Assembly: GCA_937891215.1 (NCBI GenBank)
Contig: CALAEU010000323.1
Coordinates: 1 to 5,551, forward strand
Direction of reading: 5' to 3'
DNA: 5,551 bases
Source of the DNA: an uncultured Clostridia bacterium
Lineage (GTDB): Bacteria; Bacillota_A; Clostridia; Oscillospirales; Acutalibacteraceae
The position numbers were made by a program, and so were the translations under genes. This document shows, in pieces, positions 1 through 5,551 of this stretch. Every line of letters begins with the position of its first letter. Positions within the stretch are counted from its first letter, which is position 1. The notes under the pieces were generated by a model that was not told the DNA's origin, made no database searches, and saw nothing but the letters and a program-made list of their open reading frames with translations.

Positions 1-8
1 AATTCGGG

Positions 9-41
9 AAAAGTCTCACAGTAGTGGGACTTTTTCTTTTT
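9..41 (+). terminator. Intrinsic terminator of an upstream gene
   Basis: An 11-bp stem (9-19 with 24-34, one G-T wobble at 16/27) closes a 4-base loop AGTA and runs into a T tract interrupted by a single C (31-41). This is a classic Rho-independent terminator for transcription on the + strand. The gene it ends lies before the window. On the opposite strand the hairpin is followed by only four T residues and then CCCG, so it would be a weak terminator in that direction. Confidence 0.85.
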
Positions 42-46
42 GTATG

Positions 47-70
47 TATTATTTCTTAAAGGAAATAATA
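47..70. repeat. AT-rich 9-bp perfect inverted repeat
   Basis: TATTATTTC at 47-55 is exactly mirrored by GAAATAATA at 62-70 with a 6-base spacer. It lies between the upstream terminator and the operon promoter, about 60 bp before the -35 box. It has no T tract after it, so it is not a terminator. It could be a protein-binding palindrome or chance symmetry in AT-rich DNA; its function is unknown. Confidence 0.4.
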
Positions 71-129
71 TTGAAAGGTTACAATAAATTTTAAAAAGTT
101 ACTTTTTTATTACAAAACACTCTCATTAT

Positions 130-158
130 TTGACAGTTTTCTATATTTATAGTATTAT
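130..158 (+). promoter_or_regulatory. Sigma-A-type promoter of the operon
   Basis: A perfect -35 box TTGACA (130-135) is followed after exactly 17 bp by TATTAT (153-158), one mismatch from the TATAAT consensus. Transcription would begin near 164-166, leaving a short leader of about 30 bases before the kinase start at 195. The leader has no room for a riboswitch or attenuator. This is the only good promoter I saw ahead of the six tightly packed genes, so it probably drives all of them constitutively. Confidence 0.8.
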
Positions 159-178
159 ACATAATTGGAATTATATAT

Positions 179-185
179 GAAGGGA
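179..185 (+). promoter_or_regulatory. Ribosome binding site of tmk
   Basis: GAAGGGA lies 9 bases before the ATG at 195 and supports that codon as the start. It is a moderately strong Shine-Dalgarno sequence. Confidence 0.65.
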
Positions 186-194
186 CTTTTATAG

Positions 195-860
195 ATGGGT
201 TTGTTCATTGACCTTGAGGGTTTAGATGGTTGCGGTAAAACCACCCAGACCGAACTTTTATGTAAAAGATTTGAAAAAGAGAATATAAACTACAAGAAAA
301 TCAAATTGCCTGATTACGAAAGCGACTCAAGCATTTTAGTCCGTAAATATTTAAATGGTGATTTCGGTAAAAATGCAAATGATGTTAATGCGTTTGCCGC
401 ATCTGTTCTTTTTGCTGCTGACAGATTTGCTTCTTACACTGAAAAGTGGAAAGAGGACTATTTAAATGGAACTTTAATTTTTTCAGACAGATACACTCCT
501 GCAAATGCGTTGTATCAGATGACCAAACTTGAACCGGAAGAGTGGGATTCTTATCTCGAATGGCTTTTTGATTTTGAATATAATAAAATAGGTATTCCGG
601 AGCCTACAATGGTAGTGTTTTTAGATATGCCGGTTGAAGTTTCACAGAAACTTATGACAAGTCGTTATAATGGTGACGAGTCAAAAAAAGATGTTCACGA
701 GTGTGATGTTGAATTTTTACATAAATGCAGAAAATCTGCTCTTTATGCTTGTCAGAAATACGGTTGGAAAGTAATTTCTTGTGCAGAAAATGGTGAATTG
801 CTTTCAATAGAAGAAATTAACGACAAAATTTATAATGAAATAAAAATAATTTTAAGGTGA
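195..860 (+). CDS. tmk: Thymidylate kinase (dTMP kinase), Clostridia-type variant
   Basis: A 221-residue P-loop kinase that most likely phosphorylates dTMP to dTDP with ATP in the cytoplasm, the step joining de novo and salvage routes to dTTP. The N-terminus carries an E-G-x-D-G-x-G-K-T-T Walker A loop (E8 to T17, K15 the phosphate-binding lysine), as in thymidylate kinases. FAADRFASY (73-81) and SDRY (97-100) match the nucleotide-monophosphate-binding DR and DRY segments. The lid is SRYNGDESKKD (156-166) followed by HECD (168-171), which differs from the R-x-x-x-x-D-R-x-E lid of E. coli or Bacillus Tmk and resembles a subfamily I associate with Clostridia. Length is normal for Tmk (about 200-220). 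It is the first gene of the operon; its stop codon is embedded in the next gene's ribosome binding site. A deoxynucleoside kinase or other NMP-kinase specificity cannot be excluded. Confidence 0.8.
   Translation: MGLFIDLEGLDGCGKTTQTELLCKRFEKENINYKKIKLPDYESDSSILVRKYLNGDFGKNANDVNAFAASVLFAADRFASYTEKWKEDYLNGTLIFSDRYTPANALYQMTKLEPEEWDSYLEWLFDFEYNKIGIPEPTMVVFLDMPVEVSQKLMTSRYNGDESKKDVHECDVEFLHKCRKSALYACQKYGWKVISCAENGELLSIEEINDKIYNEIKIILR
854..860 (+). promoter_or_regulatory. Ribosome binding site overlapping the tmk stop
   Basis: AAGGTGA sits 9 bases ahead of the ATG at 870 and contains the TGA stop of tmk (858-860). Ribosomes finishing tmk are therefore placed on the next start site, which suggests translational coupling. 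It also supports 870 as the start. Confidence 0.6.
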
Positions 861-869
861 ATTTATTTT

Positions 870-1751
870 ATGTTGGATTTTCAAGATATTTCAATAGAAG
901 ACCGAGAGCGAGTAGAGAATTATTTTGAATTTTTAGAAGAACCATTTTGTGATTTTACTTTTGGTAATTTATTTTGTTGGTCAGTTGTTGAAAATACAAA
1001 AATTGCTTTTTTTAATAATTTTTTATTTATAAGATTTTCAGATGATGAAAAATTTTATTACACTTTTCCGCTCGGAAAAGGTGAAATAAAAAATGCAATT
1101 TATTTAATAATTGAAGATGCAAAAATAAATAATAAAAAATTTCAATTTGTTTGTTTAAATAAAAAACAATCAGAAACATTAAGAGAAATATTTCAGGAAA
1201 AAATAAAGATAAATAAAAATCGAGCTGTTTTCGATTATGTTTATTCAGTTGAAAAATTATCGTGTCTGAGTGGTAGAAAATATCACGCAAAGAAAAATCA
1301 TTTTAATTCATTTAAAAATAATTATGATTTTGTTTTCGAAAAAATAAATGAAAATAATTTGTCTGCTTGTGTTGAGTTCGCAGATGAATGGTATCGCGAA
1401 AGTGAAGTAACACCAGCACTTTCAAAAGAACAAAAGGTTTTGAGTAAAGCATTTAAAAATTATTTTAAATTAAATTTAATTGGTGCTGTAATTAAAATAA
1501 ATGAAAAAATAGTTGCTTTTTGTGTAGGCGAAAAGATGTATAATTGTAATATGTTTTGCACCCATTTTGAAAAAGCAAGTGCTGAATATCCAAAAGCATA
1601 TACTGTAATAAATAAATTATTTTCTGAATTTTTAATAAATAGTTTTGATTTTGTAAACAGAGAAGACGATGCAGGAATTGAAGGATTAAGAAAAGCAAAA
1701 TTATCTTATTATCCTGAATTTATTTTAGAGAAATATTATGCGGAATTTTGA
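870..1751 (+). CDS. DUF2156 protein (LPG synthase C-terminal / tandem GNAT-fold)
   Basis: A 293-residue soluble protein recognisable as DUF2156, the family related to the cytosolic C-terminal domain of MprF (lysyl-phosphatidylglycerol synthase) with two GNAT-like halves. Landmarks are CDFTFGNLFCW (27-37), FPLGKGE (66-72), the block DYVYSVEKL (122-130) with SGRKYHAKKNH (134-144), THFEKA (231-236), and a C-terminal NRED..GIEGLRKAKLSYYPE stretch (263-283) rich in conserved charged residues. MprF-like proteins transfer aminoacyl groups from tRNA to lipid. This stand-alone form has no membrane segments, so its acceptor is unknown, and a substrate should not be assumed. Length and ends look intact. 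It overlaps the following GNAT gene by 14 bp, which suggests joint production. The coding sequence is strikingly AT-rich (several 60-base rows have 13-20% GC), much more so than tmk. Confidence 0.82.
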   Translation: MLDFQDISIEDRERVENYFEFLEEPFCDFTFGNLFCWSVVENTKIAFFNNFLFIRFSDDEKFYYTFPLGKGEIKNAIYLIIEDAKINNKKFQFVCLNKKQSETLREIFQEKIKINKNRAVFDYVYSVEKLSCLSGRKYHAKKNHFNSFKNNYDFVFEKINENNLSACVEFADEWYRESEVTPALSKEQKVLSKAFKNYFKLNLIGAVIKINEKIVAFCVGEKMYNCNMFCTHFEKASAEYPKAYTVINKLFSEFLINSFDFVNREDDAGIEGLRKAKLSYYPEFILEKYYAEF

Positions 1752-2574
1752 GATTAAAAATAAATTGTTGTTAAAAGAAAATAAAAACGAAATAAAAGTT
1801 TTATGGCAAAATAATTTTTTTGATGACGATGAAAAAACAATAGATTATTTTTTAGAAAATGTTTTTTGTAATAAAAAAGGTGCCGGTGCATTTATAAACA
1901 ATGAACTGGTTGCTATGATATTATTTTTAAATTCAAAAATAATTACAAAAAACAAAGAAATTAATTCAGTTTATTTTTATGCAGTTTGTACTGATGAAAA
2001 GTATCGTAAAAAAGGCATAATGAGAACTTTATTTTCATTTGCTACTGAAGAAGCGAAAAAACAAGGTTATAAAATTTGCTTTTTAGTTCCCGAAAACGAA
2101 GAACTTTTTAAAATGTATGAGAAGTTTTCATTTAATCGTACAATGCACTATGAGGAAAAGTGTATCTATAGGATTAATCGTGATAGCAAAAATACGATAG
2201 AGCAAAAAACGGATTTTTGTTATGATGATTATAAGCGCATTAAATTAAACTCACTTAGAAACAGACACTTTGTTTTGTGGGAAAAAGACGAATATGAGTT
2301 TATATTTAATAAAAACAGGGAAGATGTTTCTTTCGTATTTACAGATTTAAGTTTCGCAGTTTATGAAATAAACGGTAATGAAACTTTAGTTTATGAAATC
2401 TGTGGTGACGAAGAGGAGATTATAAATTTACTTTTTTACACACACAGTGATTGTGAAAAAATAGTTTTAAGAGTACCGAGTTGCGAAAGTAAGACGGATT
2501 TTGGTATGACTTTAAATTTATCTGACGAGGAAACTGAAATTAATTCTATTTATTTCGGTATGCCTTATGCTTGA
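1738..2574 (+). CDS. GNAT family N-acetyltransferase
   Basis: A 278-residue acetyl-CoA-dependent acyltransferase of unknown substrate. The N-terminal half is a GNAT domain: an LW..FFDDD segment (22-31) typical of an Eis-like clostridial group, then beta strands around 58-85, and motif A with VCTDEKYRKKGIM (83-95), where R90-K-K-G93 forms the pyrophosphate-binding turn. The usual last glycine or alanine of R-x-x-G-x-G/A is methionine (M95), as I recall from Eis-like proteins. Motif B follows as FLVPENEELFKMYEKFSF (115-132). The C-terminal half (about 160-278) has no clear motif and may be a degenerate second acyltransferase fold, ending in a FGM segment (255-257). The ATG at 1738 lies inside the DUF2156 gene and has only a weak AGAG ahead of it, so translation probably depends on coupling. 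The first 240 bases share the upstream gene's extreme AT content; the remainder does not. Confidence 0.8.
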   Translation: MRNFEIKNKLLLKENKNEIKVLWQNNFFDDDEKTIDYFLENVFCNKKGAGAFINNELVAMILFLNSKIITKNKEINSVYFYAVCTDEKYRKKGIMRTLFSFATEEAKKQGYKICFLVPENEELFKMYEKFSFNRTMHYEEKCIYRINRDSKNTIEQKTDFCYDDYKRIKLNSLRNRHFVLWEKDEYEFIFNKNREDVSFVFTDLSFAVYEINGNETLVYEICGDEEEIINLLFYTHSDCEKIVLRVPSCESKTDFGMTLNLSDEETEINSIYFGMPYA

Positions 2575-2586
2575 TAAAAAGTATTG

Positions 2587-2593
2587 AAAGGAG
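2587..2593 (+). promoter_or_regulatory. Strong ribosome binding site fixing the DJ-1 gene start
   Basis: AAAGGAG lies 8 bases before the ATG at 2602. A longer frame opening at TTG 2584 would place this Shine-Dalgarno inside the coding sequence with no ribosome site of its own, so 2602 is the better start. Confidence 0.85.
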
Positions 2594-2601
2594 AAAGAAT
2601 T

Positions 2602-3147
2602 ATGGTTTATGTGTTTTTAGCAGATGGTTTTGAAGAAATTGAGGCTTTAGCACCAGTCGATTTTTTGCGACGTGCAGGAATCACTGTGAAAACCGCATCA
2701 TTAAAGGGGAAAACTGCTATTGGTGCACATAATATTGAAGTGAATGCTGACATCAATATAGATGATGTTTCTTTAAATGAAGAAGTAGAAGCTGTAATTC
2801 TTCCCGGTGGAATGCCTGGCTCACAGAACTTATTCGATGATGAAAGAGTTCATAAAGCAATTGATTTTGCTATAGATAATGATAAACTGGTTTGTGCAAT
2901 TTGTGCCGCCCCTTTCATATTGGGTAGAAAAGGTCTTTTAAAAGGTAAAAATGCAACTTGCTTCCCGGGATTTGAAGTAGAACTTACTGGAGCAAATGTG
3001 AAAAATCAGGGTGTTGTTAAAGATGGTAATATTATTACCGCGCAAGGTGCAGGGGTTGCGTGGGAATTTGGTGAAAAAATCGCAAGTGAATTAGTCGGTA
3101 GCGAAATTTCACAAAAGATATTATTGGGATTACAATGGAAAAAATAG
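2602..3147 (+). CDS. DJ-1/PfpI family protein (YajL/ThiJ-like)
   Basis: A 181-residue cytoplasmic protein of the DJ-1/PfpI superfamily with a flavodoxin-like fold, full length for the family (180-195). It begins VYVFLADGFEEIEA, where E14 matches the conserved glutamate of DJ-1 (E18). VILPGGMPGS (65-74) is the family loop, and AICAAP (99-104) is the nucleophile elbow, with C101 as the reactive cysteine (DJ-1 C106). TCFPGFE (119-125) has phenylalanine where human DJ-1 has H126; bacterial relatives also commonly lack that histidine. Family members have been described as glyoxalase III, protein deglycase or redox chaperone, and the exact activity is disputed, so only a stress or quality-control role is suggested. 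The start at 2602 is chosen over TTG 2584 because of the Shine-Dalgarno at 2587-2593. Its last 13 bases overlap the next gene. Confidence 0.88.
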   Translation: MVYVFLADGFEEIEALAPVDFLRRAGITVKTASLKGKTAIGAHNIEVNADINIDDVSLNEEVEAVILPGGMPGSQNLFDDERVHKAIDFAIDNDKLVCAICAAPFILGRKGLLKGKNATCFPGFEVELTGANVKNQGVVKDGNIITAQGAGVAWEFGEKIASELVGSEISQKILLGLQWKK

Positions 3148-3722
3148 TTGATATACGCCCGATAAAAAAGCAAATGCGTTCTTCCTGCAAAGAAGCAAGG
3201 CGTTCAATGGATGAAACTTTTAAAGCTAATTCTGATAAAAAAATTCAGAATAAACTTTTGAATCTTTTTGTGGTGCGTGAAGCGGATGTTGTTTTAACTT
3301 ATGTTTCAACACCTATTGAAGTGAAAACCCTTGATTTTATTACCGCACTTTTAGAGCAAGGTAAAAAAGTAGCAGTTCCCAAATGTCTTAATGACAAAGG
3401 TGATATGGATTTTTTTCTTATAAATTCTTTAGATGATCTGGAAGATGGTTTCTTTGGTGTAAGAGAACCGAATCCTGAAACTGCCGAAAAGGCAATTACT
3501 ACTGAAAAAACTGTTTGCGTAGTTCCTGCATTTTTATTTGATGAAAAAGGGTATCGTTTAGGTTATGGTAAGGGTTATTACGATAGGTTTTTATCAAAAT
3601 TCAACGGCAAAACAGTTGGTATATGTTATGAAGAAAATATACGCGATTCTTTAATGCACGGTAAATATGACCGCCCTGTAACATTGATTGTAACAGAAAA
3701 AAGAATTGTTGATTTATCATAA
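3135..3722 (+). CDS. 5-formyltetrahydrofolate cyclo-ligase (methenyl-THF synthetase)
   Basis: A 195-residue cytosolic enzyme converting 5-formyl-THF and ATP to 5,10-methenyl-THF, which returns a dead-end folate to the one-carbon pool. Family marks are a basic N-terminus (I-K-K-Q-M-R, 10-15, then K19, R22, R23) that binds ATP phosphates, TYVSTPIEV (55-63), the FGVREP segment (107-112), VVPAFLFD (129-136), and the signature GYRLGYGKGYYDRFL (139-153), the glycine-rich ATP/folate-binding loop. A YDRP segment near 178-181 and VTE at 186-188 complete the C-terminus. Length is typical (180-200). The ATG at 3135 overlaps the DJ-1 gene by 13 bp with only a weak GGGA before it, so coupling is likely. 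A later ATG at 3174 (M14) would remove the basic ATP-binding residues and is rejected. Gene names in other species include ygfA and yqgN. Confidence 0.92.
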   Translation: MEKIVDIRPIKKQMRSSCKEARRSMDETFKANSDKKIQNKLLNLFVVREADVVLTYVSTPIEVKTLDFITALLEQGKKVAVPKCLNDKGDMDFFLINSLDDLEDGFFGVREPNPETAEKAITTEKTVCVVPAFLFDEKGYRLGYGKGYYDRFLSKFNGKTVGICYEENIRDSLMHGKYDRPVTLIVTEKRIVDLS

Positions 3723-3726
3723 AAGT

Positions 3727-3735
3727 GAGAAGGAG
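3727..3735 (+). promoter_or_regulatory. Strong ribosome binding site of mltG
   Basis: GAGAAGGAG, the strongest Shine-Dalgarno in the window, lies 6 bases before the ATG at 3742. It gives mltG independent, efficient translation although the gene is in the middle of an operon, and it confirms that the long N-terminal extension is part of the protein. Confidence 0.85.
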
Positions 3736-3741
3736 TAAATT

Positions 3742-5493
3742 ATGGCTCGAGATTACAATGATTATGAAGACCTTTTGAAGAATTTTGACGATTATACTTC
3801 TAATAGTAAACCGCAGAATTCATCAAGAGATATTTTCAGTGACAGTAGTTCTGTTAATCGTGACGCAAGACCTGATATTGAGCGTAAAGAGTTTGTTAAA
3901 GATGATTTCAAACCAACTCCGATGCGTTCAGCTACAAGCAGTAATAATGTGTATTTTGATAAGACAGAGCCACCTACACCGAAGAAAAAGCAAAATCCTA
4001 ACAGTCCTTTTTACAGAGATCCTGAAAGAGATTTGCCTACACCAAAAAGCAGTAGCAGAGGCAACAATGCTTTCAAAGCTGCAAAAGGTATGTTGCCAAA
4101 GTCTAAGGCGGATGCGTATTTGGACGAACTCGACAGAGAAGAAAATCGAAAACGTAATCGTTTTGAACGCGAAAATAAAAAATCTTCTTATAAAGGTGAG
4201 GTTTATTTTTCAAATCCTCCACAAGAGATTAAAGAAGAGGCAGAACGTCAGAAACTAGGGGGGGCTTCTCCTTATGGCAAATATGCAAGAAAAACAAATG
4301 GCGATAAAGTTACTTCGGCACCGCCGGTAACCCCTAAACAAAGGCGTGAAATTGCAATGAAAAAGCGTCAGAAAGAACGAAAGGCGCAAGGTTTTTTAAA
4401 TACAAAAGAAAAACTTCAGCGTCTTGCAATTTATGTTTTGATTGTTGCAATTTCAAGTACAATTCTTTGTATTTATGGAATTCGTTGTATTAACGATATT
4501 CTCGCTATTGAAAAGACAGAGTATGAATGTGAAGTTACAATCTCTGCAGGTGCAACAGACAGTGAAGTTTTAAGTATTCTTAAAGATAATGATTTAATAA
4601 GAAATGAGCTTTTCTGCAATTTATTTGTAAAACTTATAAATGGTAGCGGTGAATATGTTTCAGGTTCTTACACGCTTAATGCTGATTGGGGACTTGAAAA
4701 AATGCTCTCTACAATGCAGGAGGGTAATAACTATTCAGAAACAATCACACTTACATTCCCAGAAGGTTATACAATTGACCAAATAGCAGAAAAACTCGAA
4801 GCAAACAAAGTTTGTACCGCTTCAAGTTTCATTAAAACAATGCAGTCTGTAGATTTCTCTACTGAATATGCTTTCCTCAAAAATCAGGCTAATAAAGAAT
4901 CAAGATTCCGTACACTTGAGGGTTATATTTATCCTGATACTTATGAGTTCTATGTTGGTGAAAATGCATCCAGCGTTGTAAGACGTTTCTTAGATAACTT
5001 TGAGTCAAAATGGACTGCAGATTATCAGAAAAAAGCAGAAGAATTAGGAATGACAGTAGATGAAATAGTTACTTTAGCCTCAATTATTCAGGCTGAGGCA
5101 GCTAACTCAGGACAGATGAAAGGAATTTCTTCAGTTCTTCATAATCGTCTTGATAAGCCTGGTACATTCCCAAGATTAGAGTGTGACTCAACTGAAAAGT
5201 ATCTTACAGAAACAATAAAAGTTACACTCACTTCTTCAACAACAGATACTCAGAAATATATTGCATACCGCGATTTGTATGATACTTATAGTACAGATTG
5301 TAAAGGTCTTCCTGTTGGTGCTATTTGTAATCCTGGTGCTTCTGCAATCAGTGCGGCACTGTATCCATCAGATACAAACTACAACTATTTCCGTCACGAT
5401 GTTAAGGGTAAAGTTTACTATGCTAACTCTTTTGCTGAACACGAACAGAATGGTTATAAAGCATCTGCTGTTACTGCTGACGATGAAGAGTAA
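3742..5493 (+). CDS. mltG: Endolytic murein transglycosylase MltG, long cytoplasmic N-terminus
   Basis: A 583-residue membrane-anchored lytic transglycosylase (YceG family) that cuts nascent peptidoglycan strands next to the synthesis machinery and so sets glycan length. Residues 1-220 are hydrophilic and probably disordered, rich in S, K, N, P and acidic residues, ending in a very basic stretch (200-226). One membrane helix (about 228-248) follows, giving an N-in, C-out topology. Residues 260-340 form a LysM-like region, then the catalytic domain: FPEGYTIDQIAEKL (339-352), LEGYIYPDTYEF (392-403), ASIIQAEA (446-453; E452 fits the conserved catalytic glutamate), HNRL (467-470), LPVGAICNPGA (523-533) and a C-terminal EH (567-568). 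All core motifs are intact. E. coli MltG has 340 residues; the excess is nearly all the N-terminal region, as in Streptococcus pneumoniae MltG. A G7 run lies at 4258-4264. It follows the cyclo-ligase gene by 19 bp. Confidence 0.93.
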   Translation: MARDYNDYEDLLKNFDDYTSNSKPQNSSRDIFSDSSSVNRDARPDIERKEFVKDDFKPTPMRSATSSNNVYFDKTEPPTPKKKQNPNSPFYRDPERDLPTPKSSSRGNNAFKAAKGMLPKSKADAYLDELDREENRKRNRFERENKKSSYKGEVYFSNPPQEIKEEAERQKLGGASPYGKYARKTNGDKVTSAPPVTPKQRREIAMKKRQKERKAQGFLNTKEKLQRLAIYVLIVAISSTILCIYGIRCINDILAIEKTEYECEVTISAGATDSEVLSILKDNDLIRNELFCNLFVKLINGSGEYVSGSYTLNADWGLEKMLSTMQEGNNYSETITLTFPEGYTIDQIAEKLEANKVCTASSFIKTMQSVDFSTEYAFLKNQANKESRFRTLEGYIYPDTYEFYVGENASSVVRRFLDNFESKWTADYQKKAEELGMTVDEIVTLASIIQAEAANSGQMKGISSVLHNRLDKPGTFPRLECDSTEKYLTETIKVTLTSSTTDTQKYIAYRDLYDTYSTDCKGLPVGAICNPGASAISAALYPSDTNYNYFRHDVKGKVYYANSFAEHEQNGYKASAVTADDEE

Positions 5494-5551
5494 AAAATTA
5501 GGGGCTGTAAAAAAAGCGCAGACCGCATAAAACTATATAAATCAAGGGGTT
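5494..5551 (+). promoter_or_regulatory. Downstream leader with a Shine-Dalgarno for the next gene
   Basis: The 58 bases after mltG contain no convincing hairpin with a T tract, so transcription is not obviously ended here. AAGGGG at 5544-5549 looks like a ribosome binding site whose start codon would fall just past the window. The operon probably continues on the + strand. Confidence 0.45.

Noticed and set aside
1..8. AATTC at the window edge as a cloning (EcoRI) end
   Set aside because: Internal GAATTC sites occur in mltG (near 3816 and 4475), so the fragment is not a complete EcoRI digest product; the match at the edge is probably chance.
1027..1290. Open frame on the minus strand inside the DUF2156 gene
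   Set aside because: It is antisense to a well-supported gene; its composition (L, F, H, I runs) is the mirror of AT-rich coding DNA, and it has no recognisable motif.
1492..1698. Second minus-strand open frame inside the DUF2156 gene
   Set aside because: Same situation: a leucine/glutamine-rich shadow of the sense codons, with no family resemblance.
2584..2601. TTG at 2584 as the start of the DJ-1 gene
   Set aside because: The AAAGGAG at 2587-2593 would lie inside the gene, and the family normally begins at the first beta strand, as it does with ATG 2602.
3785..4258. 157-codon plus-strand frame within the N-terminal part of mltG
   Set aside because: It is an out-of-frame shadow of the disordered region. 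mltG has the strong ribosome site and an intact frame continuing into a recognisable catalytic domain.
5261..5530. Plus-strand frame overlapping the end of mltG and running 37 bases past it
   Set aside because: It starts inside the catalytic domain in another frame, encodes a low-complexity hydrophobic string and has no ribosome site of note.
5494..5551. Terminator after mltG
   Set aside because: Short complementary pieces (GCG/CGC near 5516-5526, CTG/CAG) do not form a stable stem followed by T residues.
1..5551. A novel defence, mobile or RNA-based system
   Set aside because: No CRISPR-like repeats, integrase, transposase, toxin-antitoxin pair, tRNA/rRNA or long structured non-coding region was seen. 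Apart from 1-194 and 5494-5551, nearly everything is accounted for by six genes of known families.

Overview
The window reads as a stretch of chromosome from a low-GC, Gram-positive anaerobe, most likely a member of the Clostridia (gut Oscillospiraceae-type lineages would fit). Supporting signs are strong AGGAG-type ribosome binding sites, AT-rich codon use, a Clostridia-style dTMP kinase variant, a DUF2156 protein, and an MltG with a long cytoplasmic N-terminal extension. The lineage is an inference from gene types and composition, since no rRNA or other taxonomic marker is present.

Layout. Positions 1-41 hold the intrinsic terminator of a gene that lies before the window. Positions 42-194 are an AT-rich intergenic region with a 9-bp inverted repeat (47-70) and a near-consensus sigma-A-type promoter (TTGACA, 17 bp, TATTAT; 130-158). 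From there six genes run on the + strand with almost no space between them: a tmk-type nucleotide kinase (195-860), a DUF2156 protein (870-1751), a GNAT acetyltransferase (1738-2574), a DJ-1/PfpI protein (2602-3147), a 5-formyltetrahydrofolate cyclo-ligase (3135-3722) and the septal/peripheral peptidoglycan enzyme MltG (3742-5493). Two junctions overlap (14 and 13 bp), the others are separated by 9-27 bp, and no internal terminator was seen. The six genes therefore look like one operon read from the promoter at 130-158. The window ends in an AAGGGG Shine-Dalgarno-like sequence, so the operon probably continues.

Functionally this is a mixed housekeeping operon. The kinase (thymidylate supply) and the cyclo-ligase (folate cofactor recovery) both bear on one-carbon/dTMP metabolism. 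The DJ-1 protein suggests protein or metabolite quality control. MltG sets glycan strand length in the cell wall. The two acyltransferase-fold proteins have no assignable substrate, and about 1 kb of their coding sequence is markedly more AT-rich than its neighbours.

I found no mobile element, CRISPR array, RNA gene or defence locus, and nothing that convincingly looks like an undescribed system. The points most worth a second look are a G7 tract in the N-terminal part of mltG, repeated TP motifs in that same disordered region, and the AT-rich trough over the DUF2156/GNAT pair.
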